In this document: piece after piece, positions 1 through 12,500 of the stretch
Position numbering within the stretch: the first letter of the stretch is position 1
Layout: every line of letters starts with the position of its first letter
Origin: Clusia tigrina
Lineage: Eukaryota; Arthropoda; Insecta; Diptera; Clusiidae
DNA length: 64,000 bases
Assembly: GCA_920105625.2 (NCBI GenBank)
Contig: OV050030.1
Span: forward strand, 423,331,240 to 423,395,239
Direction of reading: 5' to 3'
Program-made: the position numbers and the translations under genes
Notes under the pieces: generated by a model
Told to the model about the DNA's origin: nothing
The model's database searches: none
The model's input: only the letters and a program-made list of their open reading frames with translations

Positions 1-1120
1 TTGTTTGAAAGCACTCTGCGGTTAGATGCTGTGCCATTTGATTTGTGCAGTTTGTTGTTTCCGGGGACAAAGCAGAGATTCATCGCCCTCCTTTCAACCT
101 TCCTGACTGCAACTTTAATTTCCATAAAGGCATTACTTTCCATGGGTGTTGCCATTTCGCTATATGCCATCACTAAGTTTTATATGCCGATCTATATTTT
201 TGCAAGCTCTTTGCTTACGGGAACTACCTGCCAGGTGAGAGAGATAAAATCGATCTCCCGCTCCAGCTATAATAACTCATTATCCTGTGGTAGTGTCGAA
301 AGTCACCAATTACTGTGTTGTTGATGCTTGATTTTGGCACCAAGGTTGGATAAATTCGGGACACTGCTACCTGGATATGGTTGATAAACTTGTTGGATAC
401 TAAACTAGCCAGTGTGCACTAAGAAGGTGTGCCCTGAAACTAGCGATTTAAGTTTACCTTCTACGTTGGTAGACGTTACCAAAGAGATTGGCAAGCAGAT
501 TTTAGATTACATTACTGACCTCATTCTTAATGAATTAGATTATTCCTCCATTCAGTTCTGAACACACATATCTATCTGAATAATATAGCGATTAGGGAGG
601 CCAGACAATTTTATGCCTGTCTGACTTCCAAACTCTCTTTTGATTCTTGAACTGTCCTCACTTTTCAAACACTTTTCTGATACATTCTGCGCGAATATTT
701 TCCAAAGGAAAATTCCTACTTTCGAGAAACGAAAACTTTTTGTTAGTGTTGTTAAAACGGGAACATTTCACCAACCCGGATCCGGACCCCTTGGACACTT
801 GCTTACAAGTTTTTTTTTCTAATGGAAAAGCTTGGTGGGTCACTCATTTCTGTGTTGGTTCACTACCCTACCATTAATGAACGGAATCCTGTTCTCGTAC
901 TCCAGTAGCGCAGAGTGATCCCTCAACAGTTTAATGTATGATCTTCTCCAGCAGGCTTATTTGCTGAAGTTCTGATAAGAATTCAAACGCCTGATCCTGG
1001 ATTACCTACCCGACGTCTCTTATTTTGCTCAAGAAAGCAGAGTAATGATTATTTGTCATTTGAAATTTAAAAAAAACAAAATTCAATGTGTGTACTTTGA
1101 AATTTTTATCCAAATAGTCA
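1..1120. other. Region without a recognised gene
   Basis: A 107-codon frame runs from the window edge to 324 (+). It is hydrophobic in the middle but matches no family I recognise, and it may be the edge of a gene cut by the window or chance. From 325 to 1120 I see no coding structure, repeat or RNA gene. The last part is the 5' flank of the amine oxidase gene at 1121; no TATA box stands out. Confidence 0.4.
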
Positions 1121-2692
1121 ATGTACCGTCCAAGATACGCCAGTACCAGCACCAAGACTTACGCGATATGCAACAAAGTAAAAAAGGAGGCCGATATTAA
1201 GGCGAATAATATAATTTCAGAGCCGAAAATCTTAATAATCGGTGCTGGGGCGGCCGGTATTGCTTGCGCTGCGAAGCTGCTAGAACACGGTTTCCACGAT
1301 ATCTCCATATTAGAGGGCGAGGATCGAATTGGTGGGCGCATCCACAGCGTACGCGCCGGAGATAATGTGCTCGATATAGGCGCCCAATGGTGCCACGGTG
1401 AGCAGGGAAACGCCGTCTATGAATTGGTGAAGGATCGGAAATTACTGGAGTCATCTGGTGAAATATACGTTAATTTCGAATGCATACGCTCGAATGGGGA
1501 AGTGGTGCCGAAGACAGTTGGGCAGCGGCTGAAGAACTTAATCGCTGACGTGTTTTTAAATAGACAGCAATTCCTGGATATGTATGTTGGATCGCTCGGT
1601 GCACTCTTGGATATGCAGTATAATCAGGCTTTAAATAGTCCCGAATTCAAAGATATTGATCACACCATAGCGAAAGAGTTCTTTACCAATGTGAAAAAAA
1701 TCGAAAGCAGTGAGACTGCAATTGGATTGGATGAGGTATCAGCGAAGGGTATGCAAAGTTATTGGGTATGTGAGGGCGACTACATGCTCAACTGGAAGGA
1801 CAAGGGCTACGTAGAGTTTTTACGCATATTAATGAAGAGCGATGAAACCGACAATGATCTCGGCATATTGAGTTCTTACATATCGTTCAATTTGACGGCG
1901 AGGCAAATTCTCTGGGACTGTGAAGATGGCAAGGTCGAAGTTCTGTGCGAGAATGTGATGAACCGCTTCAAAGCCGATCACGTGATAGTAACAGTCTCGC
2001 TGGGTGTACTGAAGGAACGCCACAGAACAATGTTTTGTCCTGCATTGCCACAGGAGCAGCAGCGTGCCATTGAAGGCCTGGCATATGGGGACGTTTGCAA
2101 GATATTTTTGGAGTTCCCATATTCGTTTTGGCCAAATCACTGGACGGGCTTCTCGACGCTGTGGCGAGACGAGGACGCCACAGAAATTCGGAATAGCAGA
2201 CGTGCCTGGTTGCTGGAGATGTTCGGCTTCTACTGTGTAAATTATCAGCCGCGTGTATTGCTAGGCTGGGTGGTTGGCACCACCGTCAAACAAGTCGAAG
2301 CGCTAACAAAGAAGGAACTAACGGACGATTGTATGTATTTATTGAAAAGATACTTAAACAAATGGACTATACCAGAACCGTTGAATGTCTTGAGCTCGAA
2401 GTGGTATCAAAATCGTCACTTTCGAGGTGCGTACTCATTTCGTTCAATGAAAACTGAAGAAATGCTCACGAATCCGCTGATATTGTCCAATCCCTTGACG
2501 ATATTGGCGTACGCACCAATTCCCGAGGGACACGAACAGGATCATGCCACCAGGCCACTTACAATAAAACCGGTAGTGCTGTTTGCGGGTGAAGCTACCA
2601 GTGAACACTATTTTTCAACTGTGCACGGGGCCATTGAAACCGGCATGAGAGAAGCAAATCGTTTGGCTGGTTATTACTTAAAGCAAATTTAA
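1121..2692 (+). CDS. Flavin-containing amine oxidase, spermine/polyamine oxidase-like
   Basis: Single uninterrupted frame of 523 residues. Family role: FAD-dependent oxidation of polyamines (spermine or N-acetylated polyamines) to an aldehyde plus H2O2. Seen: the Rossmann dinucleotide motif IIGAGAAG at about 39-46, the FAD-ribose segment EGEDRIGGR at 65-73, an amine-oxidase core with DIGAQWCHG near 85, and the C-terminal FAD signature FAGEATSEHYFSTVHGA from about 488. Length fits the family (roughly 480-560). The first 33 residues are basic and Ser/Thr-rich ahead of the Rossmann fold and could be a targeting leader or a wrong start; the ATG at 1121 is simply the first in frame. The gene is intronless here and has a poly(A) signal 88 bp after the stop. 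Substrate (spermine, acetylpolyamine or other) cannot be told from sequence. A 5' exon upstream cannot be excluded. Confidence 0.9.
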   Translation: MYRPRYASTSTKTYAICNKVKKEADIKANNIISEPKILIIGAGAAGIACAAKLLEHGFHDISILEGEDRIGGRIHSVRAGDNVLDIGAQWCHGEQGNAVYELVKDRKLLESSGEIYVNFECIRSNGEVVPKTVGQRLKNLIADVFLNRQQFLDMYVGSLGALLDMQYNQALNSPEFKDIDHTIAKEFFTNVKKIESSETAIGLDEVSAKGMQSYWVCEGDYMLNWKDKGYVEFLRILMKSDETDNDLGILSSYISFNLTARQILWDCEDGKVEVLCENVMNRFKADHVIVTVSLGVLKERHRTMFCPALPQEQQRAIEGLAYGDVCKIFLEFPYSFWPNHWTGFSTLWRDEDATEIRNSRRAWLLEMFGFYCVNYQPRVLLGWVVGTTVKQVEALTKKELTDDCMYLLKRYLNKWTIPEPLNVLSSKWYQNRHFRGAYSFRSMKTEEMLTNPLILSNPLTILAYAPIPEGHEQDHATRPLTIKPVVLFAGEATSEHYFSTVHGAIETGMREANRLAGYYLKQI

Positions 2693-2779
2693 TATCTCTC
2701 ATGCTCTGGGTCTATCTTTTACTCCCTCTATGTTTTGTCCTTTCTTGGTAAAGTAACTCTTATATCATACCTTTTTTTG

Positions 2780-2785
2780 AATAAA
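2780..2785 (+). terminator. Poly(A) signal of the amine oxidase gene
   Basis: AATAAA 88 bp downstream of the stop codon, after a T-rich stretch. Position and strand fit cleavage for the gene ending at 2692. Confidence 0.6.
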
Positions 2786-3278
2786 GCCATGAACAAACAT
2801 ACCAAGGTGTGTTATTGCCAGAACCCCTAGTGGCTGGAAGTTGAAAGAGTTTAGAAATAGTATATAAAGGGAAGTGTGTGTTAGTAGAGATAGCTAGGAT
2901 TTTGGAATGCTGGGGTACGAACTGCTCAATATTGAAGTAGAATATGGAAAGGTGTCCTGGAGAATAATGAAGCGATAAACTCGAGGTTCGAAAGATTTTA
3001 TTACAAATTAAAAAAAACTGTCTGCAAGTGTGTAATTCAGGGATGTGGGGAATCATCAAAATATGTCAACTACAGCATGACACATAGTCTTGTTGATTAT
3101 AAGTACACCTAAGAGTAAGTATTGCCTCCAATAGGATATGGAACCACATAACGCGCTCTAATATCCTTAACTGGTAGTACAAGCTTTAACTTAATCCTGG
3201 TTTCCTAAATAATCCCACCCAGACTTCAACCATAAACTGAAGACTTGACTACACCGACTCTCTTTCCAGTCTATACAA
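2786..3278. other. Intergenic, nothing recognised
   Basis: Spacer between the convergent amine oxidase (+) and pyd3 (-) genes. It probably includes the pyd3 3' UTR. No repeats or coding signal seen. Confidence 0.5.
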
Positions 3279-5820
3279 TTATTCCCTTATAACTTGCGGC
3301 TTAAAGTCCAGTTCAGCGGCTTTTTGAAAGGACTCTACATAGAGCGGTAGGCGTTGGGTCATGGGGAAATTCCAGAAATCTTTCACCTGACGACAGAGAT
3401 TCAAATCCAATGCGGCAATCAGCAAACCATCGCAGTCCCTTGACAGACCCTGTATATAGAAAGTTTATTTTTTATTAACATTTTCAGCTCCCTCACGTTT
3501 TCAATTAGAAAATCATTTTTGTTCACTTCTTACTCACCGGAGTTCTGCTACCATCTGGGCCGGCCACATATGATGACCCGTAGAATGGACCGAAAGTATT
3601 GTGGGCTTTGCGCCCATCACCCGAGGTATATTCATTAGGAAACTCTTCGCTGCCTACGCGATTTATGGCGACTGTAAAATAACTGTTAGCTATGGCAGCA
3701 TTGCGTGCCTCAATGCCCCACAGAGGTTCGCTAAGGTGACCCACAGTGGCCGAGGGATTGAATACTATTTCCGCACCGTTCAGACCGAACATCATCCAGT
3801 TTTGGGGATGATGGCGTCCATAGCAAATGTTAATGGCTATTTTACCGAAAGCCGTCTCAAATACTGGATGGCCCGTGTTGCCCTCATGATAATACGTGGA
3901 CTCATTGAAATCACCGACACGCGGTATATGATTCTTGCGATGTTTACCCAGGTAACGGCCGTGATTTGAAATGACCACAGTCGTATTCCAGATAGTATCG
4001 CTGTGCGTCTCATCTCGTTCTAGAATGGACGAAATTATGACCATATTGTATCCTTTCGCTAATTTTTGGAGCATTTCTGTGGTGCGACCCGTTTCAGCTT
4101 CCTCAGCGAATTCACACCAGGGGAATTTCTCACGTGTGCAAAATGCGAAGGGCATAGCTAAGTGAAAATAGGAAGAATTATAATCAGAACAACAAAATAA
4201 TAGAGGACACCTACTCCAAGCTTCCTGCATGCAGACAATATTGACGCCAGCTGATGCCGCCGCTTTGATGATGTTGCGTATTTTTTCCCAAATAGCATCT
4301 CGCTGCTTTTCTATGGGCTCCGTTGTGGGCAGGACTATGGAATTTTGTATTGCGCCTATTTTAACAATGCGTGGTTTGCGTATTTGTTCCGCTTGAGCCG
4401 TAAAACGGTAGCCCTTAATTTCGAAGTTGTGTTCAGCGGCAATCAGTTTAGCGGCTTCAGGCAATTCCAAAACGTTACTGTTAAGTTTACTAATTAAGTT
4501 GTGTGACTTTAACAATTAAAACTTAATCTTAGCTGCATTTGTCCAGTCTGTTCAAAAAGATTACTTCTGTCCCCATTCTGTTTCTTTTTTGCAACATTTG
4601 TGGAGTTTGGAGATAAGGACTTCCTTTCCCCTTTCTGTTAGACAAAGCAGCGAAATAAAGCAGACGGACGTTGAATCCACTCAAAATCGTGGTGAATCCA
4701 CTCAAAATCGTGGTGAATCCACACAAAATCGTGATGAATCCACTCAAAATCGTGGTGAATCCACTTAAAATCGTGGTGAATCCACTCAAAATCGTGGTGA
4801 ATCCACTCAAAATCGTGGTGAATGCACTCAAAATCGTGGTGTGTCCGCTACGGACGCTGGCAGCGAAAAAGACTTTCCTTTCTCTGTCTTCTCTGGTTTA
4901 CTGTTCATTTATGGGAATTATGTTCTGTCACATGAACCAGCTTGGAGTGTTACTTAATAGAATTACTCTCATAATTTCTGAGTATTATACTCCTTTTAAG
5001 GAAGAACTATCACTCATATATTATCACTTTGCATTTCACTCACTTTAGTGACAAGTTACTGGAGAGTCACAGAAAGGCGAACGATTGGAAACCCTGGGTG
5101 AATTGCATAGTATTGGGTGGAAGATGTTTCAAAGAAGAGTATAAAAATGATCAATAACATCGCCTTCCGATGGGAAATGTTTTATAATGCTTTCAAAGGA
5201 TACGTGCATTTTCTCATCATTCATCTATGTATATAAACATATGTAAATATAAATTGATATAGGAACGAATTTACATATTTATATACATACATACATATGT
5301 ATGTATGTATGTGTATTGCAACATTCATAATACATCACAATCAGAAGAATCTGCTTATTTGCTTATCAAATAAAGTTGATGTGATAATCTGCATTTGACA
5401 AAAAGATTGCAGATAAGCACTCATTTTACTTGTTGATTTACCTGAATTTTTGTGTGAGTCGAGAAGTTAAAATAATAAATTTTCACCAAAGACAATAGAA
5501 ATCTGCAAAAATTGCAGGGATCGTAAGAATAAGAGATAAATTGGAACAGTATCTTTCAACAAATACACTATATAGAGAGTATTTGCTTTCAGTCACTAAT
5601 TCCGCCCTTAATTTCATACTGTTTTCTTTACATTTTTTCACTTAGTACACTTTTAATGCAAGTTTTCGCACCAACAACAACACACACACACTGATTTATT
5701 CCAATTGGAAACTCACTCATCGGCGCGTCCATACAAAATTCTCTTGACTTCCTTCAGTTCATCTGTTGGTATGTGCTTTTCCAAACATTCTTCCAGACTC
5801 TTTAAATTAAATGCTGACAT
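3279..5820 (-). CDS. pyd3: Beta-ureidopropionase (beta-alanine synthase), four exons
   Basis: Hydrolyses N-carbamoyl-beta-alanine (and the beta-aminoisobutyrate analogue) to the beta-amino acid, CO2 and ammonia: last step of pyrimidine breakdown, cytosolic. Exons on the minus strand: 5820-5717, 4489-4215, 4157-3538, 3449-3279; all introns GT-AG, phases agree, total 1170 nt = 389 aa (human UPB1 is 384). The short first exon begins [18 protein letters not shown], closely like the UPB1 N-terminus. Nitrilase triad seen: Glu124 (QEAW), Lys201 (KHRKNHIP), Cys238 (NICYGRHHP). The C-terminus [10 protein letters not shown]...PQVIRE matches the family. Intron 2 is only 57 nt and has no in-frame stop, so a naive ORF reads through it, adding 19 residues. 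Intron 1 carries a 21-bp minisatellite. The gene lies downstream of, and in the same direction as, the MAGUK gene. Very confident of identity; exon 1 rests on motif similarity. Confidence 0.95.
4672..4842. repeat. 21-bp minisatellite in pyd3 intron 1
   Basis: About eight tandem copies of GAATCCACTCAAAATCGTGGT. The same unit, in reverse complement, forms the much larger array at 44085-44605. Because 21 is a multiple of 3, both strands show false open frames. Confidence 0.95.
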
Positions 5821-8023
5821 TTTACCTAATTTTAATTTAATTTATTCACTAAATAATTCTACTTTTTCTTTAGCTAATACAAAATTCAGCTGTTCGCAAG
5901 GCGTAGTCAAATCCAATTGCAACTTGTTTACGTAGCTTTCGCTCAAGTTTTCATTAGTGCGCATGTGTTTTGTGTCTCCTTTGGTTATTCTTATCAAAGC
6001 TCCCTTTATTGATGGCCGCTCTCTTGATCTTGTTTGCAGTTATTTTTATTATCACAGCAAAAATATGAACGGGTAGAAACCACAATAATATTATGCCCTA
6101 CACTACAATAATAAATTTGTTTTTGACATTCCAATCGGTTTTTGTGTTGGTAGTTAAAGGGAATGGAAAAATTAGGTCGCATTCCTGAAACTCTTAACCA
6201 GTTTCGTGTGCCTTGGACTTCAGTCTGATCTCGTAATCGTTGGAAATATACAAATTAAACGTTGATATCTACCTAGTAAACATTACGGAGTGGTTGGGGC
6301 AAAGAGGATTGGTCTTTGGTTCGGTTTTGTAAACTGATGCCCCCAGTAGAAAATCTTAGGATTTATGTTACGCATAAAAAGGTAAACAAAATGTACGGAC
6401 ACGCTCATGGTTTGCTTAAATGAGCTCAGTGAAATTTGGTAGTAATCCGAAAAAGAATCCATTCCGTAACTAGCTCAAAAATCTACATATGTGCTAATAG
6501 TAGAGTAGTAATTGCAAAGTAATATGTACTTAAACAGAGTGTTTGTCGTAGATTGATTAATGTATTGTGTAAAATTTTCATTGGTCCGAAGTTGTCAAAG
6601 AAAGTTCGAAGAGAAATGAAACCAGCAAATTAATTGGTATTTTTGATTTTATTTTAGCAATATAAATTCTATGAACAAAAATATTTAAAATTAATACAAA
6701 AAGTAGTTAAATTGAATTAGGTTTTTGTTTTTTCTTGTAAAGAAAATATTGAATAACTCAAAAAAAATATTTTATAAAAAATTAAAAATATAATATTCAA
6801 TTATATAAACAACAAACTCAAACAAAACACATTTAAAAATATCTTTAAATATATGAATAAATGGGCAAAATTATTGTATAGCATGTAATTAATTGTAAAT
6901 TGTATACATATACATTTAATATTATTTTAATTTAGAATATGAATTTTTAATAAAATATTTTGTTATTAATTTTTGTTTTTTTTGCCAGTAATTGTCTTCA
7001 AAATATTCCAAATAATTACATTTTAGAAAGAGTTCTGTTCTTGTTTTTGTTTATATTTATTTATTTATTTTTCTAATCGATTTTAACAGTTTTATATGCT
7101 TTAACATGTACTATAAGATTCGCTTTAATAATTTATATTCTTTTATTTTTTTGTTTTGGTTTGTAATTGTAAATATATAGTAATTTGGACATTTTAATTA
7201 AATTTCTTAACATTTTTTTTGTTGTTTAATATTATTTTCATTATTGTTTTCTTTACATTGTTTCATATTGCATGCAAAAAGGTACTTTTTTCTTACTGAA
7301 GAATTTAAATGAATATTTTTAAAAAATATTTGCATTTTGAAGTTTGAACAATTTCGAATAGTTTCCTTAGTTCCACCCAGCTCACTGAAAAGTTGTCAGT
7401 GGTGGTGGTGGCACTTTTATAGAGCGTTGTAGTGGCATAATTGTGTTGGCATAGAGCCAAGTAGGACCATTTATAGAGCCACAAGATGGAGCTCTTTAGA
7501 ATACTAAAAGTGTGAACGATTTTTGGTGGTTGGAATACTAGACTTTTTTAAACATTTGTAAACATTGGCAACTCTGTGTTGGGTGTTACGGGTAAATTTT
7601 TCTGGGGGGCGTTTACTTGGTATATTAACAACAAAAACTTCTAGCATATGTGTGTAGACAAATACAGGGTATATTAAATATGCAACAATACATAGAATAG
7701 AATAGAGTTTGTAAACATTTTAACAACTTGTTAACAGTCAAGAGTGCTTGCCAAGATTCTCTCCTTTCATGTTCTGTACTCGTATTTGATCAATTTTCTC
7801 AATTACAGTGTTAAGTTTTTTATAATATTGTTTAATTAGTATGCATATAGTATATATATACATATATCTATAAATCGTAGTTTTTATGTTTGGTGTTTTG
7901 TTTGTGTTCGTATAATTTTTTTATTTATAAAAATTATATATATATATTTTTTTGGCATTTACTTAGCAGTGTACTCGTTTGTATCTGTCTTTTCTTCTTG
8001 GTTACATCCAGAATTCAGTTGGT
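5821..8023. other. pyd3 5' flank and very AT-rich MAGUK 3' region
   Basis: No coding potential seen. The part next to 5820 should hold the pyd3 promoter. From about 6600 to 7950 the DNA is extremely AT-rich with many poly-T runs and several possible minus-strand AATAAA signals, suiting a long 3' UTR for the MAGUK gene that ends at 8024; the actual cleavage site cannot be picked. Confidence 0.4.
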
Positions 8024-9453
8024 TTATTGCACCCATGCTGCTGGTGCCCACAGTGGCTCATTCTCAAGGCGCTGCACACAGTGCAATAATTTGTCGAAGG
8101 CAGCGACCAACTCACCATTGATGATTTCCTCATCGAAGAAGTGGCCATACAGGAAATCGATGCGTTCGGCAGATTTCAACATGTCCTGAAACTCTTCCTC
8201 CTAGCGTGGTGTTAAGTTGGTAGAAAATGGAAAGGAAAATTACAGTGCATATTTCAGATTAGCATGGACATAATATCAGTTGTACTTGAGCAGTCTAACA
8301 ATCCCCCTTCCCATCCCAGTTATAGTCATATTATGAGCAAAATGGTCTTCATTTTTTGTGTGAAAAATTTTTCATCTTTTTTCCATACTCACCGTAAATG
8401 CTCTCGCATTCGCCTCATCGAACGTGGACTTGGCTCTGGCGTCGGTGCGCGACTTTTTCAGCACCTCAAACTCCGGTGGTTTTATGTGTATCATAAACGG
8501 TTTCAATTGAACCGTTCGCAAGGCTTTAATGGCTTGATAGTGAGGGCTTAAAATGCAAACGCAGCCGGCATTCACAATCGATTTGACACTCTCCCCCGAA
8601 GTGCCGTACAAGTGACCTTTGTACTCGCCATGCTCAATGAATTTGCCCGCTTCAATGTCCTCCTCCATTTTGTCGCGTGCCACGAATATGTACTCCCGTC
8701 CAGCCACTTCGCCGGTGCGCATGGCACGCGTCGTGTCTGAAATTTGAAATATCGTTCAGTAATGAGAGCCACTTATGTCGAAGCGAAGCTTTGCGCAACT
8801 CACAAGGCACTGGACTGCGAAACTTCTCCGGATCGCGTGCGACCAGACGTCTTCGCAGCTCATTGCGACCTACTCCTGGCGCTCCAATTAGCACTATCGG
8901 GCGAAAGACACCCGGGCGGGGATACAGTTTGGCAACTTCCTCGTAGGTGGCAATCATCTCACGATCGAAATCGTCGTTCTCTGTCAAATCGTACATGATC
9001 TTTTTAGTCTTGGACTGGCGACATGAGGAGGTGCTACTGCTAGTAGGCAATATGCTTGAACCAGGCGGGGTGGTGCAAATGGAGGTGCAGGAACCTTCTA
9101 TGTTCAGTTAGTGAGCAATGTGGCATATTTTGTGAGCAGTTTCCAGTATGTACATGTTGGGGATTATGGTGTGGGATGGTGACAGACGGGCACAATCATG
9201 CAAAAATGGTGATGTAAGTATGCGTAAATATATTTATCTCGATGGTTACATGAAACAAGCCTCAAATTCACATTAAATAATGGCATAAAAAAATTATTTA
9301 ATGCCCAGAACTCTGTTCTTCTTTCCTATTTATTAATTTTATTTTGTGTTCAACAACAAAATTGTTATTTGACATTGTTAATAATACGTCAAAAAATAAA
9401 AAATTAATTAATACACAAAAATTTTTGTTTTCTCCGTGGAATAATATATACGA

Positions 9454-9523
<70 letters not shown>

Positions 9524-12500
9524 TGTTATATTTATACATATGTATATATATATAAATTATGGGATTTATTATTATGGGAACATTTAAAAATGTTTTATTA
9601 TAGTTTTGATTATAGAAGAAAATAATAATTAAAAAAAATTATATAAGGAAAATAAATTCAGTTTTATCTTCTCGGAGAAAAAAATATTATTAAAAAAATT
9701 GTGGGATTTTTAATAATAATTTTATATGAAGAAAAATAAAAGAAATTTATATTGATAATTTATAAAAAATATTAAAGCTAATTTTAAAAATTAATGGATT
9801 TTTTCAAAAGAATTTGATATAAATTAATTTTAAAAAACTATAAGGCTATTTTATAATAATTATTAAAAAAAATTTGACAAAAATTAAGAGATTTTTTAAA
9901 CTAATTTTATATAAAATAATTAAAAAAATTTATGATTCTAATTTATAAATATTATTAAAATTAATTAAAAAATTATGGAATTTTTAACTGAATTTTATAT
10001 AAAATAAATTAAAAAATTATAATGCTATTTTTTAAAAATTATTAAAATTAATTAAACAAATTAGGCGATTTTTTAAACTAATTTTATATAAAATAAAATA
10101 AAAAATTCACAATGCTAATTTATAAAAAAATATTAATATTAACAAAAAATTGGGGAATTTTTTAACTAATTTTATATCAAATAAGTTAAAAATTTTAACA
10201 TTAATTTAAAATAATTAGGAGATTTTTAAAATTTATTTTATAAAATTGAAAAATTTGTAATACTAATTAAAAATAAATTTTTAAAATTAATTAAAAAAAA
10301 TTGGTTTAAATTAATATTTTATATAAAATAAATTAAAAAATTATAATCCTATTTTATAAAAATTATTAAAATTAATTAAACAAACTAGGCGATTTTTTAA
10401 ACTAATTTTATATAAAATAAAATAAAAAATTCACAATGCTAATTTATAAAAAAAATATTAATATTAACAAAAAATTGGGGAACTTTTCACCTAATTTTAT
10501 ATAAAATAAGTTAAAAATTTTACCATTAATTTAAAAAAATTAGGCGACTTTTTGAATTTATTTTATATAAATTAATTGAAAATTTTGTAATACTATTTAA
10601 AAATAAATTTTTAAAATTAATAAAAAAAATTTGGTTTAAATTAATATTTTATATAAAATAAATTAAAAAGTTATAATGCTATTTTATAAAAATTATTAAA
10701 ATTAATTAAACAAATTAGGGAATTTTTAAACTAATTTTATATAAAATAAAATATAAGATTTAAAAATTTATTAAAAACTTTATGGAATTTTTTAAACTAA
10801 TTTTATATAAAATAAATAAAAAATGCTATTTTATAAAAATAATTAAAATTAATTAAACAAATTAGGCGATTTTTTAAACTAATTTGATATGAAATGAAAT
10901 AAAAAATTCATAATACTAATTTATAAAAAATATTAAAATTAATAAAAAAATAACGGAGTTCTTAAACTAATTTTATATACAACAAAATAAAAAATTTAAA
11001 AAATTTAAAAAAAAATTATGGGATTTTTAAAATAGTTTTATATAAAATAAATAAAAAAATTTATGATGTTATTTTATAAAAATTATTAACATTGATTTAG
11101 GAAAATTATTAAGATTAATTAAAAAAAAAATTAACTAAAAAAATTAAAATTTGTGATATTTTATAGATATTATTACAATTAATATAAAAAAATTAAGTTA
11201 TTAAATTAAATTCAAATAAATTAAAAATTTTATGTTTTCATTTCCTTTGAAATATTGGCCTCATTTTATAAGAATTGAAAAATCAATAAAATTTCTGTGA
11301 ATAAAAAATGAATTTATAATAAAATTTTTTCTTCCCTTTCACTGAATTAATGCCCAAAAAATTTGTTTGCACCAAATACAATTAATTTTGGAAATTATTT
11401 CGTTACAAAAACAATTAAAAAATTAAGAAAAATATATTTTCGGAATAAAAGCATTTGAAACAAATTGTTGGGTGTTATTTCCTTATGAAATGAATTGAAA
11501 ATAATTAAAAAGAAAAAAAATGTTGCGAAAAAAAAGTTATACCTGAAATGCTGACCTTGTTTCTTCTAAACTCAGGAGTACTTTTAGGCGTTCACTTTTT
11601 GGAAATTGATTCATAAGAAATAAGGCCTAAACTTTATGACTCTTTTTTATATAGAAAATTTGTGTGCATTAATTAATTTTGTTGTTATTTCATTACAAAA
11701 TAAATTTAAAATAAATATAACATTTAAATAACTTCACAAATCTGGAGATTATTGTGTGACAAATATTTTTGGGTTATTTTACGTGTTTTTGGAATGTTAT
11801 TCGTATATAAAACATTAAACAAAATGTATTAATACCCAAAAATATAAATAAATATGAAATAACGGCCAATTTTGTACGGAATGAAAAAAATAATGCCAAC
11901 TTAGTATGAACAATTTGGGTGCATAAATGGATTTTATATCTGGGTCTCGTTTCCTGTAACCTTACTTAAATATATTCATAATTTGGCTTAATGGCTCTGT
12001 GATAAATTATTAATGGCTGATTGATTGTGTGATAAATTTTTGCTCATACTTTTCGACTCATTTTCGTTCTGGTCTGTATGAGTGCGCTCGTGTAAAATGC
12101 GTCGCTCCTGCAAGGCACGGCTGGGTATAAGGCCTGCTCTGGCGGTGCGTTCAGATTCTTTACGCGCCTGCCACCAGTACGCATCGTCCTAGAAACGAAC
12201 CACAGAAATAGATTATTAACTTTTTGCTTGGATTTTCACGCAACTGCCACCACCTGTGAAACTATATGCAAAATATCGCGACGTTGAAATCCCAGACCCG
12301 CCTCCTTGCACGGTATATACGGATCCAATTCGGGACTGTAGTCGAAATGTGCACGTACGCGCACTTTTGATTCACGCTGTCCACCCTTACCATCGGACGG
12401 CACTAGTTTGAAGGTAATGGTGCCTTCGGAATTTTGCTGTAAATGTGAGAGAGGAAAGAGAGAGAATAAAATTTACGACTATAATTTATTCCCTGATTGC

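Noticed and set aside
1..324. Membrane protein gene at the left edge
   Set aside because: Hydrophobic frame without any recognised motif; it cannot be separated from chance at the window edge.
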